Numbered from the stretch's first letter, positions 46,142 through 56,638 are shown. The stretch is 64,000 nt of DNA from Acetobacter okinawensis JCM 25146 (GCF_000613865.1 NZ_BAJU01000006.1:1-64000), one strand, 5' to 3'. Program-made: numbers and translations. Notes: generated by a model not told the origin, from the letters alone.

Positions 46142-47587
46142 ATGGTGAAGAAAACAGCTTCGGCGGGCGACAGCAAGGCTGCTGCAATTGCCAAGGTTTT
46201 TGACCTGATTCAGGAACATTCGGTCGAACTGGTTGACCTGCGTTTTACGGATACGCACGGCAAATGGCAGCACACGTGCCAGCACGTCAGCACCATTGAG
46301 GAAGACAGCTTTACCGACGGCTTTATGTTCGACGGGTCTTCCATCGCAGGGTGGAAAGCCATTAACGAAAGCGACATGGTTCTGCTGCCCGACGCCACGT
46401 CCGCTGTTATGGACCCGTTCTCTGCCCGTCCGCAGCTGATCCTGTTCTGCGATATTATCGAGCCGTCCACCGGGCAGCCCTATAACCGCGACCCGCGCTC
46501 CACCGCCAAGCTGGCCGAGCAGTATCTCAAGTCCTCCGGTCTGGGTGACACGGTCTTTTTTGGCCCCGAAGCCGAGTTCTTCATTTTCGATAACGTCCAG
46601 TTTGGCACGGGCCCGAATTACGGCACCTACCAGCTTGACAGCATTGAAGGCCCCGATGCGTCCCTCAAGGACTACCCCGAAGGCAACATGGGCCATCGTC
46701 CGGGTGTGAAGGGTGGCTACTTCCCTGTTGCTCCAGTTGACAGCGAAAGCGACCTGCGCGCTGAAATGCTGGCAACAATGGGCGAAATGGGCCTGGCTAT
46801 TGAAAAGCACCATCATGAGGTTGCGCAGTCCCAGCACGAACTTGGCACCAAGTTTGAAACGCTGGTCCGCTCCGCTGACTTCATGCAGATTTACAAGTAC
46901 TGTGTGCACAACGTGGCGCACTCCTATGGCAAGACCGCCACGTTCATGCCGAAGCCGATCTTTGGCGATAACGGCTCGGGTATGCATGTCCACCAGTCCA
47001 TCTGGAAAGACGGCAAGTCCACCTTTGCTGGCAATGGTTATGCTGACCTGTCCGATACGGCTCTGTATTACATCGGCGGTATCATCAAGCATGCCAAGGC
47101 CCTGAACGCCTTTACCAACCCGTCCACCAACTCCTACAAGCGTCTGATTCCGGGCTTTGAAGCTCCGGTGCTGCTGGCTTACTCTGCCCGCAACCGCTCT
47201 GCGTCTTGCCGTATTCCGTATGCGACCAGCCCCAAAGCCAAGCGCGTTGAAGTTCGCTTCCCCGATCCGACGGCAAATCCCTATCTGGCATTCGCTGCAA
47301 TGCTGATGGCTGGTCTGGACGGCATCAAGAACAAGATCCATCCGGGCGATGCCATGGACAAGGATCTGTATGACCTGCCGCCCGAAGAACTGAAGCAGAT
47401 CCCCACGGTTGCTGGCTCCCTGCGTGAAGCGCTGGAATCTCTGGCTGCTGACCATGAGTTCCTGCTTGCCGGCGGTGTGTTTACCAAGGACCAGATCGAC
47501 AGCTACATCACCCTGAAGTGGAATGATGTGTATCGCTTCGAACACACACCTCACCCGGTTGAGTTCGAAATGTACTACTCCGTCTGA
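46142..47587 (+). CDS. glnA: Glutamine synthetase type I
   Basis: GlnA makes glutamine from glutamate, ammonia and ATP, as a dodecamer regulated by adenylylation. The sequence of 481 residues shows [16 protein letters not shown], the metal-site [53 protein letters not shown], and near the C-terminus the adenylylation region with [10 protein letters not shown] (Tyr about 397). Start at 46142, with a GGTGAAGAGAGC ribosome site; the frame is open from 46094. It follows glnB and ends at a strong terminator before gcd. Confidence 0.97.
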   Translation: MVKKTASAGDSKAAAIAKVFDLIQEHSVELVDLRFTDTHGKWQHTCQHVSTIEEDSFTDGFMFDGSSIAGWKAINESDMVLLPDATSAVMDPFSARPQLILFCDIIEPSTGQPYNRDPRSTAKLAEQYLKSSGLGDTVFFGPEAEFFIFDNVQFGTGPNYGTYQLDSIEGPDASLKDYPEGNMGHRPGVKGGYFPVAPVDSESDLRAEMLATMGEMGLAIEKHHHEVAQSQHELGTKFETLVRSADFMQIYKYCVHNVAHSYGKTATFMPKPIFGDNGSGMHVHQSIWKDGKSTFAGNGYADLSDTALYYIGGIIKHAKALNAFTNPSTNSYKRLIPGFEAPVLLAYSARNRSASCRIPYATSPKAKRVEVRFPDPTANPYLAFAAMLMAGLDGIKNKIHPGDAMDKDLYDLPPEELKQIPTVAGSLREALESLAADHEFLLAGGVFTKDQIDSYITLKWNDVYRFEHTPHPVEFEMYYSV

Positions 47588-47627
47588 TGATGCAGCCCTT
47601 CGGGGCTGTTACGGCGGATTATAAAGG

Positions 47628-47657
47628 CGCGGCCCCTTGTGGGGCCGCGTTTTTTTT
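47628..47657 (+). terminator. Terminator of glnBA
   Basis: A 9-bp GC stem (47628-47636 and 47641-47649) with a TTGT loop is followed by eight T. Confidence 0.92.
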
Positions 47658-47698
47658 GTGCAAAACGTGAGCGCTGCAAAACTTATTCGGTTTTTAAG

Positions 47699-47704
47699 TA
47701 TAAT
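47699..47704 (+). promoter_or_regulatory. Candidate -10 box of the gcd promoter
   Basis: TATAAT is an exact sigma-70 -10 hexamer, placed in the AT-rich stretch right after the glnA terminator. The possible -35, TGCAAA 18 bp upstream, is poor. Transcription from here would start near 47711 and give a leader of about 88 bases before gcd. Confidence 0.45.
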
Positions 47705-47746
47705 GTGATACATTTGTACGAAAATAATATTGATGAACCCTGAATG

Positions 47747-47775
47747 AGCATTTCCGTTCCAAGGAAATGCTTTTT
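47747..47775 (+). terminator. Terminator-like hairpin in the gcd leader (possible attenuator)
   Basis: AGCATTTCC pairs with GGAAATGCT around a GTTCCAA loop, followed by TTTT. It lies between the predicted -10 box and the gcd ribosome site. Transcripts starting at 47711 would meet it before gcd, so it may attenuate gcd or end a short leader RNA. Confidence 0.6.
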
Positions 47776-47798
47776 GTAACGTAAGGAGAATGCCGGTC

Positions 47799-50219
47799 AT
47801 GCAAGGCGGCCGTTCCCATATTCTGTCAAAAATCACAGCATTGATCTGCATCATACTGGGTGCTGGTCTGGTAGGGGGCGGTGGCTGGCTGGCCATACTG
47901 GGTGGTTCCGGTTTTTATGTGCTCTGCGGTCTGGGAATCGTGGGGACCGGCCTTCTGCTCTGGCGGCAGCGGCGCGAGGCATTGTGGCTTTACGCGGTTG
48001 TGGCCGCGGGTACGCTCTTCTGGTCCGTGGCCGAGGCAGGGTTTGACTTCTGGGCGCTGGCCCCTCGGGGGGATGTGGTGCTGCCTCTGGGGGTATGGCT
48101 GCTGCTGCCTTTTGTGGCCCGGGGGCTGCACCCGGCCTCCCCGTGGAACCGCATTCCCCTACTGGCGGTCATTCTGGCCGGGCTTGGCGTGTACGGTTAT
48201 GCCCTTACGCAAGACCCGCAGGATACGGCCGGGGTGCTCCCGCGTGCACAAACAGCCTATAGCAGCATGCAACTCCCCGGAGATGCAGCCGCCGTGCCTG
48301 CGCAGGACTGGCCCGCATATGGCCGCACACAGGCGGGGGACCGTTACTCCCCCCTAAACCAGATTACTGCGGGGAATGTGAACCACCTTAAGGTCGCATG
48401 GACGTTCAGAACCCATGACATGCGTGGGCCGGATGATCCGGTGGAAATTACGGATGAGGCAACGCCGATCAAAGTTGGCAATACGCTGTACCTATGCTCG
48501 CCCCATCAGATCGTGTTTGCGCTAGATGCGGCAACAGGCAGGCAGGTGTGGCGGTTTGACCCCCAGTTGCTGGTAAATCCGTCTTTTCAGCATCTGACCT
48601 GCCGTGGTGTATCCTACGCAGCCACGCCTGCGCTGTCTTCCTCAGCAGAAGCTGGTGGGCAGGCTGGCCCGGCTGTGCCGCAGCCCTGTGCGGAACGTAT
48701 TTTTTTACCCACCAACGACGGACGACTGATGGCGCTGGACGCCCGGACAGGTCAGTTGTGTCCAGCATTTGGCAATAAGGGCACCGTGGACCTGACCGAG
48801 GGCATGCCCATGCGTGTTCTTGGCTTTTATGAGCCGACCTCCCCTCCCGTTGTGACGGACAGGCTGGTCATTATTTCTGGCGCTGTGACAGATAACTATT
48901 CCACGCATGAGCCATCAGGGGTCATGCGGGCATACGACCTGTACAGTGGGCAACTGGTGTGGGCGTTTGATCCGGGCAACCCGGACCCCAATATGTTACC
49001 TTCCAGCACACACCAGTACACCCCCAATTCTCCCAATTCATGGATTGTCTCCGCCTATGATGCGAAGTTGGGCCTGATCTATATTCCCACAGGGGTTGCT
49101 ACGCCTGACATATGGGGAGGCAAGCGCACGGATGTGCAGGAGCGCTACGCATCGGGCATTCTGGCGCTGGATGCCAATACAGGCCACAAGGTCTGGTTTT
49201 ACCAGACCGTCCACCACGATTTGTGGGATATGGACGTGCCTGCCCAGCCCAGCCTGATCGACTTTACGCAGCCCGATGGCACGGTGGTGCCTGCGTTGTA
49301 TGCGCCCGCCAAGACCGGCAATATTTTTGTGCTCGACCGCAGGAATGGACAACTGCTGGTACCTGCCCCCGAGCAGGCGGTGCCGCAGGGTGCAGCTATG
49401 GGGGACCATGTCTCGGCCACCCAGCCGTTCTCGCAACTGACCTTCCGCCCCAAAAACAAACTGACGGATAAGGATATGTGGGGGGCGACCATGCTGGACC
49501 AGCTGGTCTGCCGGGTCATGTTCAAGCAATTGCGTTACGAAGGGCCGTTTACCCCGCCATCAGTGCAGGGCACGCTGGTTTTCCCCGGCAATCTGGGCAT
49601 GTTCGAGTGGGGTGGGCTGGCCGTGGACCCAGTGCGGCAGGTCGCGTTTGCCAATCCCATAGGCATTCCCTTTGTGTCCCGCCTTGTGCCACGGCCAACG
49701 GAGAATCAGGTGGTGCCCCCCACGATGCATGACGCAGCGGCCTCTGGTGGGGAGAACGGCCTGCAACCCCAGTATGGCACGCCTTTTGGGGTGGACCTGC
49801 ATCCGTTCCTTTCCCCCTTCGGGATTCCATGCAAACAGCCGGGGTGGGGTTTTGTGGCCGGGGTGGACCTGAAGACCAACACCATTGCCTGGCAGCACCG
49901 CAACGGCACAACGCGGGATAGTTCCCCTCTGCCCTTTGGCTTCAAGGTCGGGGTGCCGTCCCTTGGTGGTCCTATCATTACCGCAGGTGGGGTGGCGTTT
50001 CTGACCTCCACGTCAGATTATTATATCCGCGCGTATGATGTAACGACCGGCAAGGTCCTGTGGGAGGATCGCCTGCCAGCAGGGGGGCAGTCCACCCCGA
50101 TGACATACGAGGCCAATGCACGCCAGTATGTGGTGACGGTTGATGGCGGGCATGGTTCCTTTGGTACGCGGGAGGGGGATTATATCGTCGCTTACGCCCT
50201 TCCTCCGAGCACGCGCTGA
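47799..50219 (+). CDS. gcd: Membrane-bound PQQ-dependent glucose dehydrogenase
   Basis: Gcd oxidises glucose to gluconolactone at the periplasmic face and passes electrons to ubiquinone, the signature reaction of acetic acid bacteria. Five N-terminal TM helices (to about residue 145) anchor an eight-bladed PQQ propeller of about 660 residues, with DWPAYGRTQAGDRYSPL, LYLCSPHQIVFALDAATGRQVWRFD, HHDLWDMDVPAQPSL and a W-motif end, VVTVDGGHGSFGTREGDY. The 806-residue length agrees with m-GDH. The ATG at 47799 has AAGGAG about 10 bases upstream; an ATG at 47790 lies too close. PQQ biosynthesis genes are not here. Confidence 0.95.
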   Translation: MQGGRSHILSKITALICIILGAGLVGGGGWLAILGGSGFYVLCGLGIVGTGLLLWRQRREALWLYAVVAAGTLFWSVAEAGFDFWALAPRGDVVLPLGVWLLLPFVARGLHPASPWNRIPLLAVILAGLGVYGYALTQDPQDTAGVLPRAQTAYSSMQLPGDAAAVPAQDWPAYGRTQAGDRYSPLNQITAGNVNHLKVAWTFRTHDMRGPDDPVEITDEATPIKVGNTLYLCSPHQIVFALDAATGRQVWRFDPQLLVNPSFQHLTCRGVSYAATPALSSSAEAGGQAGPAVPQPCAERIFLPTNDGRLMALDARTGQLCPAFGNKGTVDLTEGMPMRVLGFYEPTSPPVVTDRLVIISGAVTDNYSTHEPSGVMRAYDLYSGQLVWAFDPGNPDPNMLPSSTHQYTPNSPNSWIVSAYDAKLGLIYIPTGVATPDIWGGKRTDVQERYASGILALDANTGHKVWFYQTVHHDLWDMDVPAQPSLIDFTQPDGTVVPALYAPAKTGNIFVLDRRNGQLLVPAPEQAVPQGAAMGDHVSATQPFSQLTFRPKNKLTDKDMWGATMLDQLVCRVMFKQLRYEGPFTPPSVQGTLVFPGNLGMFEWGGLAVDPVRQVAFANPIGIPFVSRLVPRPTENQVVPPTMHDAAASGGENGLQPQYGTPFGVDLHPFLSPFGIPCKQPGWGFVAGVDLKTNTIAWQHRNGTTRDSSPLPFGFKVGVPSLGGPIITAGGVAFLTSTSDYYIRAYDVTTGKVLWEDRLPAGGQSTPMTYEANARQYVVTVDGGHGSFGTREGDYIVAYALPPSTR

Positions 50220-50287
50220 CAACGGGTGCGGTGGGGTGGGGTGGGTAAGTCTTGCAGTTCCATGCGGGATCGGTGATCGTGCATGGA

Positions 50288-50536
50288 ATGTGGAACGAAC
50301 CTTACCTCCAGACATGCTGCCGCTCCGCCTTGCACAGGCTCTACCTTGCTGGGCCGGGTGGTCGCCCGGCCGGGCTGAAGGATGACCCCTGCCTTGAACG
50401 GCTGGAGCGCATGGGGCTGGTGGGGCGTAACCCTCAGGGGCGCTTTGTCGCGACGGATGCCGGTCAGGCCCGCCACGCGCTTGAGGTCTTGAAGCTCAAA
50501 CGTACACCCGCACAGTCCACTCCCTCCAGATCATGA
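50288..50536 (+). CDS. Small hypothetical protein coupled to the S24-like regulator
   Basis: This 82-residue protein contains LYLAGPGGRPAGLKDDPCLERLERMGLVGRNPQGRFVATDAG, which has the look of a small winged-helix domain with a helix and a beta-hairpin wing, although I find no named family. An upstream ATG at 50252 gives 94 residues. Its last codons overlap the ATG of the next gene by four bases, so translation is coupled. The context suggests a DNA-binding or modulatory partner of the S24-like protein. That is inference. Confidence 0.55.
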   Translation: MWNEPYLQTCCRSALHRLYLAGPGGRPAGLKDDPCLERLERMGLVGRNPQGRFVATDAGQARHALEVLKLKRTPAQSTPSRS

Positions 50537-51189
50537 TCGCGCAGCCGCAACGGGTCTGGCAGGTGCTGGACACATTGGGGCGTGAGCGTGGGTTTACGCC
50601 ATCCGCCCTTGCACGTGCAGCCGGGCTGGATGCAACGGCGCTCAACCCGTCCCGCCGGGTTGTGCCCGGCGGCGGTATGCGCTGGCCATCCTTGCCAACC
50701 CTTTTGGGCATTCTTGATGTTTTGCAGGTGCCGCTGGCTGTTTTTGCCCGGCATGTTGCGGGGGAGGAGGTCGGCCATGCTCCTCTGGCAGAGCAGGCAG
50801 GTAAGCTTCGCGCTCTGTCCTATTCCATGCTGGGGCAGGAGGGGGTGTTTGACCAGTACGGCTTGCCGTGTGGCCCTGTGTGGGAGTGGGAAAGCTCGCC
50901 CGGCCAGTGGTGGAGTGAGCCGGGCACCTATGTGGTCAGGGTGGATACCGATGCCATGGAGCCGGTGGTGCGGGACGGCGGGTCTATTGTGGTGGCGCCC
51001 GCACTTCCCCCGCGCGAGGGTGACAGGGTTCTGCTGCATGCCCCAGCGCGCACACCTGTGATGGGCCTGCTGATTGAAGCTGGTGAGGCGGGGCAGACCA
51101 TCTGCTCTTTTCGGGGGGCGGACATGCATGTGGTGCCTGCGCAGGGTGACGGAGCCTGGTTACACCGGATTGTCATGATGACTGTTTAG
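50533..51189 (+). CDS. XRE-S24 LexA/CI-like repressor lacking the Ser-Lys dyad
   Basis: The 218-residue chain has an N-terminal helix-turn-helix (SALARAAGLDATALNPSRR ... WPSLPTLLGILDVL) and a C-terminal S24 fold. At the usual GDSMEP site it reads TDAMEP, with Ala141 where the nucleophile Ser should be, and the VKRL Lys site reads VMGLL (Met177). So the self-cleavage dyad is missing, and it should be a non-cleavable regulator or a divergent sensor. Known S24 members derepress genes after DNA damage or ligand binding. It follows the small coupled gene and precedes the c-di-GMP protein by 175 bp. Confidence 0.8.
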   Translation: MIAQPQRVWQVLDTLGRERGFTPSALARAAGLDATALNPSRRVVPGGGMRWPSLPTLLGILDVLQVPLAVFARHVAGEEVGHAPLAEQAGKLRALSYSMLGQEGVFDQYGLPCGPVWEWESSPGQWWSEPGTYVVRVDTDAMEPVVRDGGSIVVAPALPPREGDRVLLHAPARTPVMGLLIEAGEAGQTICSFRGADMHVVPAQGDGAWLHRIVMMTV

Positions 51190-51364
51190 AAAAATCGTTA
51201 TTAAAAGGTAAACAGAGGACTAGATTTTCTCATTAAATGTTCTGAATAATGTAGCAGACTCCGGCGCTGAAGGCGGCACATGCTGGGCCGGGTTGGGGAA
51301 TTTTGAAGTAGATTTTTCAAAATGGGTTGTTTTTCAAGCGGTTGAGTAATGGGGTGCGTATTGA

Positions 51365-53503
51365 ATGATGGTTGTAAGGTGCATTCTTGGCCAGCATAAT
51401 CTTTGGCTGGTCTTTGTCGCTGCCTTGCTGTGCTTTTGCGGGGCGGGGGTGACGGCATCCCTGTTCCGGCATGCTCTTCGCGCTAAAAACAACCAATGGT
51501 ATGCGTGGCTCTTTCTGACCGCTCTTTCAAGCGGCGTTGCAATCTGGTGCACGCATTTTGTGGCCATGCTGGGATATGCTGCGGGTACCCCTGCGCGGTT
51601 TGACCCGCTACTGACAAGCGTGTCCCTGTTGATTGCGGTGTTCGGCAGTACCATCGGGTTTATGCTTGCAACCTGCCGTTTTGCACGTTTTCTGCCAGAA
51701 ACCGGCGGCGTTATCGTCGGTCTGGCCATTGTTGCCATGCACTATACAGGTATGCTGGCTTACCGGGTGCAGGGGCAGACGACATGGAACATGCCCTGTC
51801 TGGCGCTGTCAGTGCTGGCCGCAGTTGTGCTCAGCGTCATGGCGGTGCGTGCTGGCGTGCGTACCGGGCGCCACGCAGTTGCCTATATGGCGGGGGTGCT
51901 CGCAGTGGCGGTGCTGTGCGTGCATTTTATTGGTATGGCTGCCTACCATGTGCAGGGCATGCAGCAGGTTGGGGTAGTTGCTAGCACACATGACTCGCTT
52001 GTGCTGGCGGTTGCTATTGTCATCATGTCCTTCCTTATTCTGGGTGGCGGACTGGTCAGTGGCATGATCGATGACAGTTCACGCGCGGAGTCGGTTGAAA
52101 AACTGCGGCGTATGGCCCTGAATGACACACTGACCGGCCTGCCCAACCGGCTGAACTTCCATCAGCGCCTTGACCTTGAGCTGGACTGGGCGCGGGAGAA
52201 CAACGCTCGGCTGGCACTGATCGGGATTGACCTGAACAGGTTCAAGGAAATCAATGATCTGCGCGGGCACCGGGCGGGGGACGAGGTCCTGCGCATTCTG
52301 GGGCGCAGGCTGCGTGGACTGCTGCAGGACAACAGTGGTGAATTTATTGCCCGGACAGGGGGGGATGAATTTCTGGCCCTGTGCCGTGCCGGATCGGGGG
52401 AGCAGATACGGACCTTCCTGCACAGGCTGGAGGAGGTTTTATTCAAGCCGATCCGTTTTGAAGACTCCGAGGTGCTGCCCGGCGCCAGTCTGGGTGTGGC
52501 CATCTGGCCCGACCATGCGGTGGACAAGGAGACCCTGATTAACAATGCAGATCTGGCCATGTACCGCGCCAAGGCCGATCCGGCCCGCAGGCCCTGTTTT
52601 TATGAGCCAGCAATGGATGAAAAGGTGCGCACCCGGCGTAAGCTTGCCGCGGATTTAAGAGGTGCGCTCAAGGCCGGGCAACTGAGTGTCTGCTATCAGG
52701 TGCAACGGGTCATCGCTACGGGAGAAATCCGGGGGTATGAGGCACTCGTACGGTGGCAGCACCCCACGCGGGGCACCATCATGCCCGATGAGTTTATTCC
52801 TCTGGCGGAGGAGAGTGACCTTATTCTCCAGATTGGTGAGTGGGTGCTGCGCAGCGTGTGCATGCAGGCCGTGCAGTGGCAGCAGCCTTACAAGGTGGCG
52901 GTCAACCTGTCGGGCATGCAGTTTGTCCATACCGACATTGCCCGGATTGTGGCCAATGTTCTTGAGGAAACGGGGCTCCCCCCCAGACGGCTTGAGCTGG
53001 AGCTGACAGAGTCGACCGTTATTGCCGACCAGACCCGGACCCTGCAGGTGCTGCACCAGATCCGGGATATGGGGGTCAGTCTGGCGCTGGATGATTTTGG
53101 TACCGGCTATTCGTCGCTCGATACGCTACGTCGTTTTCCATTTGATCTTATAAAAATCGACCGCTCCTTTTTCGGGGCATCGCAGAGCAGCCAGCACACT
53201 CAGGCAGTCGTGCGCGCCGTGCTGGCGCTGGGCAAGGCGTTTGATATTCCGGTCATGGCCGAGGGGATAGAGACACCGGAGCAGCTGAACATGCTCAACG
53301 CCGCCGGATGTGATGAGGCACAGGGCTTTTTTCTGGGGCGGCCCACTCCGCTGGCTGAGATTATTAAAGATGGGCAGATCAGCATGCATCAGCAGCGTAA
53401 GCGGGTCTGTTTTGCCCTCTGCCAAGGGGGTTCTGGTGAGGCAATGCTTCCGTGCATGAAAAAATTGCGCGAAAGTGGTGTCCGAAGCAGAGGAACAGGC
53501 TGA
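51365..53503 (+). CDS. MHYT-GGDEF-EAL c-di-GMP turnover protein
   Basis: This 712-residue membrane protein has seven N-terminal helices carrying three MHYT-type motifs (WCTHFVAM, AMHYTGM, CVHFIGM), thought to bind copper and sense gases or redox. A GGDEF domain with the intact RTGGDEF site (about residue 335) follows, and then an EAL domain with YEALVRW, VNLSGMQ, ELELTES, DDFGTGYSSL, IKIDRSF and EGIET. All EAL metal and catalytic residues appear present, so phosphodiesterase activity is likely. The inhibitory I-site (RxxD) before GGDEF is replaced by NSGE. In acetic acid bacteria c-di-GMP controls cellulose and surface growth. Confidence 0.93.
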   Translation: MMVVRCILGQHNLWLVFVAALLCFCGAGVTASLFRHALRAKNNQWYAWLFLTALSSGVAIWCTHFVAMLGYAAGTPARFDPLLTSVSLLIAVFGSTIGFMLATCRFARFLPETGGVIVGLAIVAMHYTGMLAYRVQGQTTWNMPCLALSVLAAVVLSVMAVRAGVRTGRHAVAYMAGVLAVAVLCVHFIGMAAYHVQGMQQVGVVASTHDSLVLAVAIVIMSFLILGGGLVSGMIDDSSRAESVEKLRRMALNDTLTGLPNRLNFHQRLDLELDWARENNARLALIGIDLNRFKEINDLRGHRAGDEVLRILGRRLRGLLQDNSGEFIARTGGDEFLALCRAGSGEQIRTFLHRLEEVLFKPIRFEDSEVLPGASLGVAIWPDHAVDKETLINNADLAMYRAKADPARRPCFYEPAMDEKVRTRRKLAADLRGALKAGQLSVCYQVQRVIATGEIRGYEALVRWQHPTRGTIMPDEFIPLAEESDLILQIGEWVLRSVCMQAVQWQQPYKVAVNLSGMQFVHTDIARIVANVLEETGLPPRRLELELTESTVIADQTRTLQVLHQIRDMGVSLALDDFGTGYSSLDTLRRFPFDLIKIDRSFFGASQSSQHTQAVVRAVLALGKAFDIPVMAEGIETPEQLNMLNAAGCDEAQGFFLGRPTPLAEIIKDGQISMHQQRKRVCFALCQGGSGEAMLPCMKKLRESGVRSRGTG

Positions 53504-53534
53504 CTTTTCTGTAGATTTACCGTAAAGGGGCAGC

Positions 53535-55340
53535 ATGACCGATGTACCCCTTTCGCTCATCCGCAATTTTTCCATCATCGCACATATCGATCATGGAAAG
53601 TCCACTCTGGCAGACCGCCTGATTCAGGCGTGTGGCGCCCTGACTGCGCGTGAGATGACCAATCAGGTTCTGGATAACATGGACCTGGAGCGCGAGCGTG
53701 GCATTACCATCAAAGCGCAGACTGTTCGGCTGACCTATCCTGCCAAGGATGGCAAGACCTATGTCCTGAACCTGATGGACACGCCCGGACATGTTGACTT
53801 CGCGTACGAGGTCAGCCGCTCCCTTGCCGCGTGCGAAGGCTCGCTTCTGGTGGTGGATGCCTCGCAGGGGGTGGAAGCCCAGACACTTGCCAACGTGTAT
53901 CAGGCCATAGATGCCAACCACGAAATTGTGCCCGTGCTCAACAAGGTGGACCTGCCCGCAGCAGAGCCGGAGCGCGTTAAGGCACAGATCGAGGAAGTCA
54001 TTGGCATTCCCGCAGATGATGCGGTCGAGATTTCGGCCAAGACAGGGCTGAATATTGAAGGGGTGCTTGAAGCCGTAGTGACCCGTCTGCCCCCACCGGT
54101 TGGGGATGCGGAAAAACCCCTGCAGGCCATGCTGGTGGATAGCTGGTATGACCCGTACCTAGGCGTGATCGTGCTTGTGCGGATCAAGGAAGGCCGCCTG
54201 AAGCGGGGGATGAAGGTCCGTATGATGTCCTCTGGTGCGGTGCATCAGGTGGATCAGGTCGGTGTGTTTGCTCCGCGCATGACGCCGGTGGAAAGTCTTG
54301 GACCGGGCGAGATGGGGTTCATTAACGCCGCTATCAAAACCGTTGCGGACTGTAATGTGGGGGACACCATAACGGATGACCGTCGCCCAGCGGCGACACC
54401 CCTGCCTGGCTTTAAGCCGTCCATTCCGGTTGTGTGGTGCGGACTTTACCCCATTGTCTCCGATGATTTTGAAAAACTGCGCGACAGCCTTGCCAAGCTG
54501 CGCCTGAATGATGCGTCTTTCCATTATGAGGCGGAAACATCGGCAGCACTTGGCTTTGGTTTCCGTTGTGGCTTCCTTGGGCTGCTGCACCTTGAAATCA
54601 TTCAGGAGCGCCTCTCCCGCGAGTTCGATCTGGACCTGATCGCAACAGCGCCTTCCGTTGTATACAAAATCTACCGCACCAATGGAGAGATGGAAGAACT
54701 CCATAATCCAGCCGACATGCCTGATGGCTCCCTGATTGAAAAAATCGAGGAACCATGGATTAAGGCCAATATCATGGTGCCTGATGAATATCTGGGCGCG
54801 GTTCTGACCCTGTGCACGGAGCGGCGTGGTATTCAGGTCGATCTGACCTATGTCGGCAGCAGAGCCATGGCCGTTTACCGTCTGCCACTCAATGAGGTGG
54901 TGTTCGACTTCTATGACCGGCTCAAGTCGCTCACACGTGGGTACGCCAGCTTTGATTATCAGATGGATGGGTACGAGGAGAGCGACCTTGTGCGCATTTC
55001 CATTCTGGTCAATCAGGAGCCGGTTGACGCGCTGTGCTTTATTGCCCATCGCTCGGCGGCTGAAACACGAGGGCGCTCCATTTGTGCCCGGCTCAAGGAT
55101 CTGATCCCGCGCCAGTTGTTCAAGATCGCCATTCAGGCGGCCATTGGCAGCCGCGTTATTGCGCGTGAGACCATAGGTGCCCTGTCCAAGGACGTGACGG
55201 CCAAATGTTATGGGGGCGATATCTCGCGTAAGCGCAAGCTGCTGGAAAAGCAGAAAGAAGGTAAAAAGCGCATGCGCCAGTTTGGTAAGGTGGAAATTCC
55301 ACAAAGCGCCTTCCTTGCCGCGCTCAAAATGGAACACTAG
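53535..55340 (+). CDS. lepA: Elongation factor 4
   Basis: LepA is a ribosomal GTPase that promotes back-translocation or initiation fidelity. The GTPase motifs [29 protein letters not shown] and NKVDLP are present. The domain order G, II, III, V and the LepA-specific C-terminal domain with [24 protein letters not shown] are complete in 601 residues. An AAGGGGCAGC ribosome site precedes the ATG. It is followed by metX 122 bp downstream, where no clear riboswitch is seen. Confidence 0.97.
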   Translation: MTDVPLSLIRNFSIIAHIDHGKSTLADRLIQACGALTAREMTNQVLDNMDLERERGITIKAQTVRLTYPAKDGKTYVLNLMDTPGHVDFAYEVSRSLAACEGSLLVVDASQGVEAQTLANVYQAIDANHEIVPVLNKVDLPAAEPERVKAQIEEVIGIPADDAVEISAKTGLNIEGVLEAVVTRLPPPVGDAEKPLQAMLVDSWYDPYLGVIVLVRIKEGRLKRGMKVRMMSSGAVHQVDQVGVFAPRMTPVESLGPGEMGFINAAIKTVADCNVGDTITDDRRPAATPLPGFKPSIPVVWCGLYPIVSDDFEKLRDSLAKLRLNDASFHYEAETSAALGFGFRCGFLGLLHLEIIQERLSREFDLDLIATAPSVVYKIYRTNGEMEELHNPADMPDGSLIEKIEEPWIKANIMVPDEYLGAVLTLCTERRGIQVDLTYVGSRAMAVYRLPLNEVVFDFYDRLKSLTRGYASFDYQMDGYEESDLVRISILVNQEPVDALCFIAHRSAAETRGRSICARLKDLIPRQLFKIAIQAAIGSRVIARETIGALSKDVTAKCYGGDISRKRKLLEKQKEGKKRMRQFGKVEIPQSAFLAALKMEH

Positions 55341-55462
55341 TCTTCAACACCGGCTTGGTCCTGACCATGGCCCGGAGCGCCCCGGTCTGGCAGTTCCTGT
55401 GTTAAGTGGGACCTCAACGGTTTTTTGCCCGGCTTGTCCGGGTTGGAGAATGCAGCGGGTTT

Positions 55463-56638
55463 ATGAACAGCACAGCGCCCCTTGGTGTTGGTGAACATCC
55501 GCATGCCAGCTTCCCCGAAGGGGTGGAGCTGGACTGCGGGGTAACCTTGGCACCGGTTGATATTGCGTATTGTACCTATGGGCAGCTCTCGCCCCAAAAG
55601 GACAATGCCATTCTCATCTGCCATGCCTTTACGGGCGACCAGTATGTGGCGGAAACGCACCCCCTTACAGGCAAACCGGGCTGGTGGGGGCGTATGGTCG
55701 GGCCGGGTAAGCCGATTGATACGAACCGTTTTTTTGTGATCTGCTCCAATGTGCTGGGTGGGTGCATGGGGAGCACCGGTCCGCGTTCACCACGGACCGA
55801 TGGGCAGGGGGCTCCACAGGAACTATGGGGCACAGCGTTCCCGCCCATTACCATCCGCGATATGGTGCGCGCGCAGCACAAACTGGTGCGTAGTCTTGGC
55901 ATAGAGCGGCTTTTTGCCGTGGTTGGCGGCTCCATGGGCGGCATGCAGGTGCTGGAGTGGGCTGTGACCTACCCGCAGATGATGCTGGCTGTTATGCCCA
56001 TTGCCACAGCCCCCTACCATTCTGCCCAGAATATCGCGTTTAATGAGGTCGGACGTCAGGCCATTATTGCCGATCCGGACTGGCGTGGCGGGCGGTACTG
56101 GGAGGAAGGGGTTATACCCGCACGCGGGCTGGCTGTAGCCCGTATGATGGCGCACATTACCTACTTGTCGGAGGAAGCGCTGACCCGCAAGTTCGGGCGG
56201 CGGATGCGCCGTGGGCCTGCGGGCGGGCAGGGGCCGGAAGGCCCTGTTTCCACCTTTGGAGATATTTTTGAGGTGGAATCCTACCTGCGCTATCAGGGGT
56301 CCAGCTTTGTCCGGCGGTTTGATGCCAATTCCTACCTGAGCATTACACGGGCCATGGACTGGTTTGATATTGCTGCCGACCATGATGGGGACCTGGCACC
56401 CCCATTTGCCGGTACTGCGGTCAGGTTCTGCGTTGTTTCTTTTTCCTCTGACTGGCTTTTTCCCACGTCTGCTGCACGCACACTTGCGCGGGCACTTAAC
56501 CGGGCAGCAGCTAATGTCTCGTTTGTTGAGATTGAAACAGACAAGGGCCATGATGCCTTTTTGCTGGACGAGCCGGATTTTGACCGGACCGTACGGGGCT
56601 TTTTGTGCGGTGTTGCCGAACATGCGGGATTATCCTGA
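55463..56638 (+). CDS. metX: Homoserine O-acetyltransferase
   Basis: MetX acetylates homoserine with acetyl-CoA, the first committed step of methionine synthesis by the direct or trans-sulfuration route. It is an alpha/beta-hydrolase fold protein with the nucleophile elbow GGSMGGMQ, a late Asp and a His in [11 protein letters not shown], and the conserved [20 protein letters not shown]. It has 391 residues. I start at 55463 (MNSTAPLG), as the upstream open codons are not conserved. Its stop overlaps the metW start in a TGATG junction, so the two are translationally coupled. Confidence 0.94.
   Translation: MNSTAPLGVGEHPHASFPEGVELDCGVTLAPVDIAYCTYGQLSPQKDNAILICHAFTGDQYVAETHPLTGKPGWWGRMVGPGKPIDTNRFFVICSNVLGGCMGSTGPRSPRTDGQGAPQELWGTAFPPITIRDMVRAQHKLVRSLGIERLFAVVGGSMGGMQVLEWAVTYPQMMLAVMPIATAPYHSAQNIAFNEVGRQAIIADPDWRGGRYWEEGVIPARGLAVARMMAHITYLSEEALTRKFGRRMRRGPAGGQGPEGPVSTFGDIFEVESYLRYQGSSFVRRFDANSYLSITRAMDWFDIAADHDGDLAPPFAGTAVRFCVVSFSSDWLFPTSAARTLARALNRAAANVSFVEIETDKGHDAFLLDEPDFDRTVRGFLCGVAEHAGLS

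Noticed and set aside
46127-47554. 475-codon minus-strand frame over glnA
   Set aside because: It is fully antisense to a strongly conserved gene and its translation shows no family pattern.
54159-55337. 392-codon minus-strand frame over lepA
   Set aside because: Antisense to a complete lepA with no protein features of its own.
55341-55462. SAM riboswitch upstream of metX
   Set aside because: I looked for SAM-II-like consensus in this interval and could not align one; the hairpins seen are too short.
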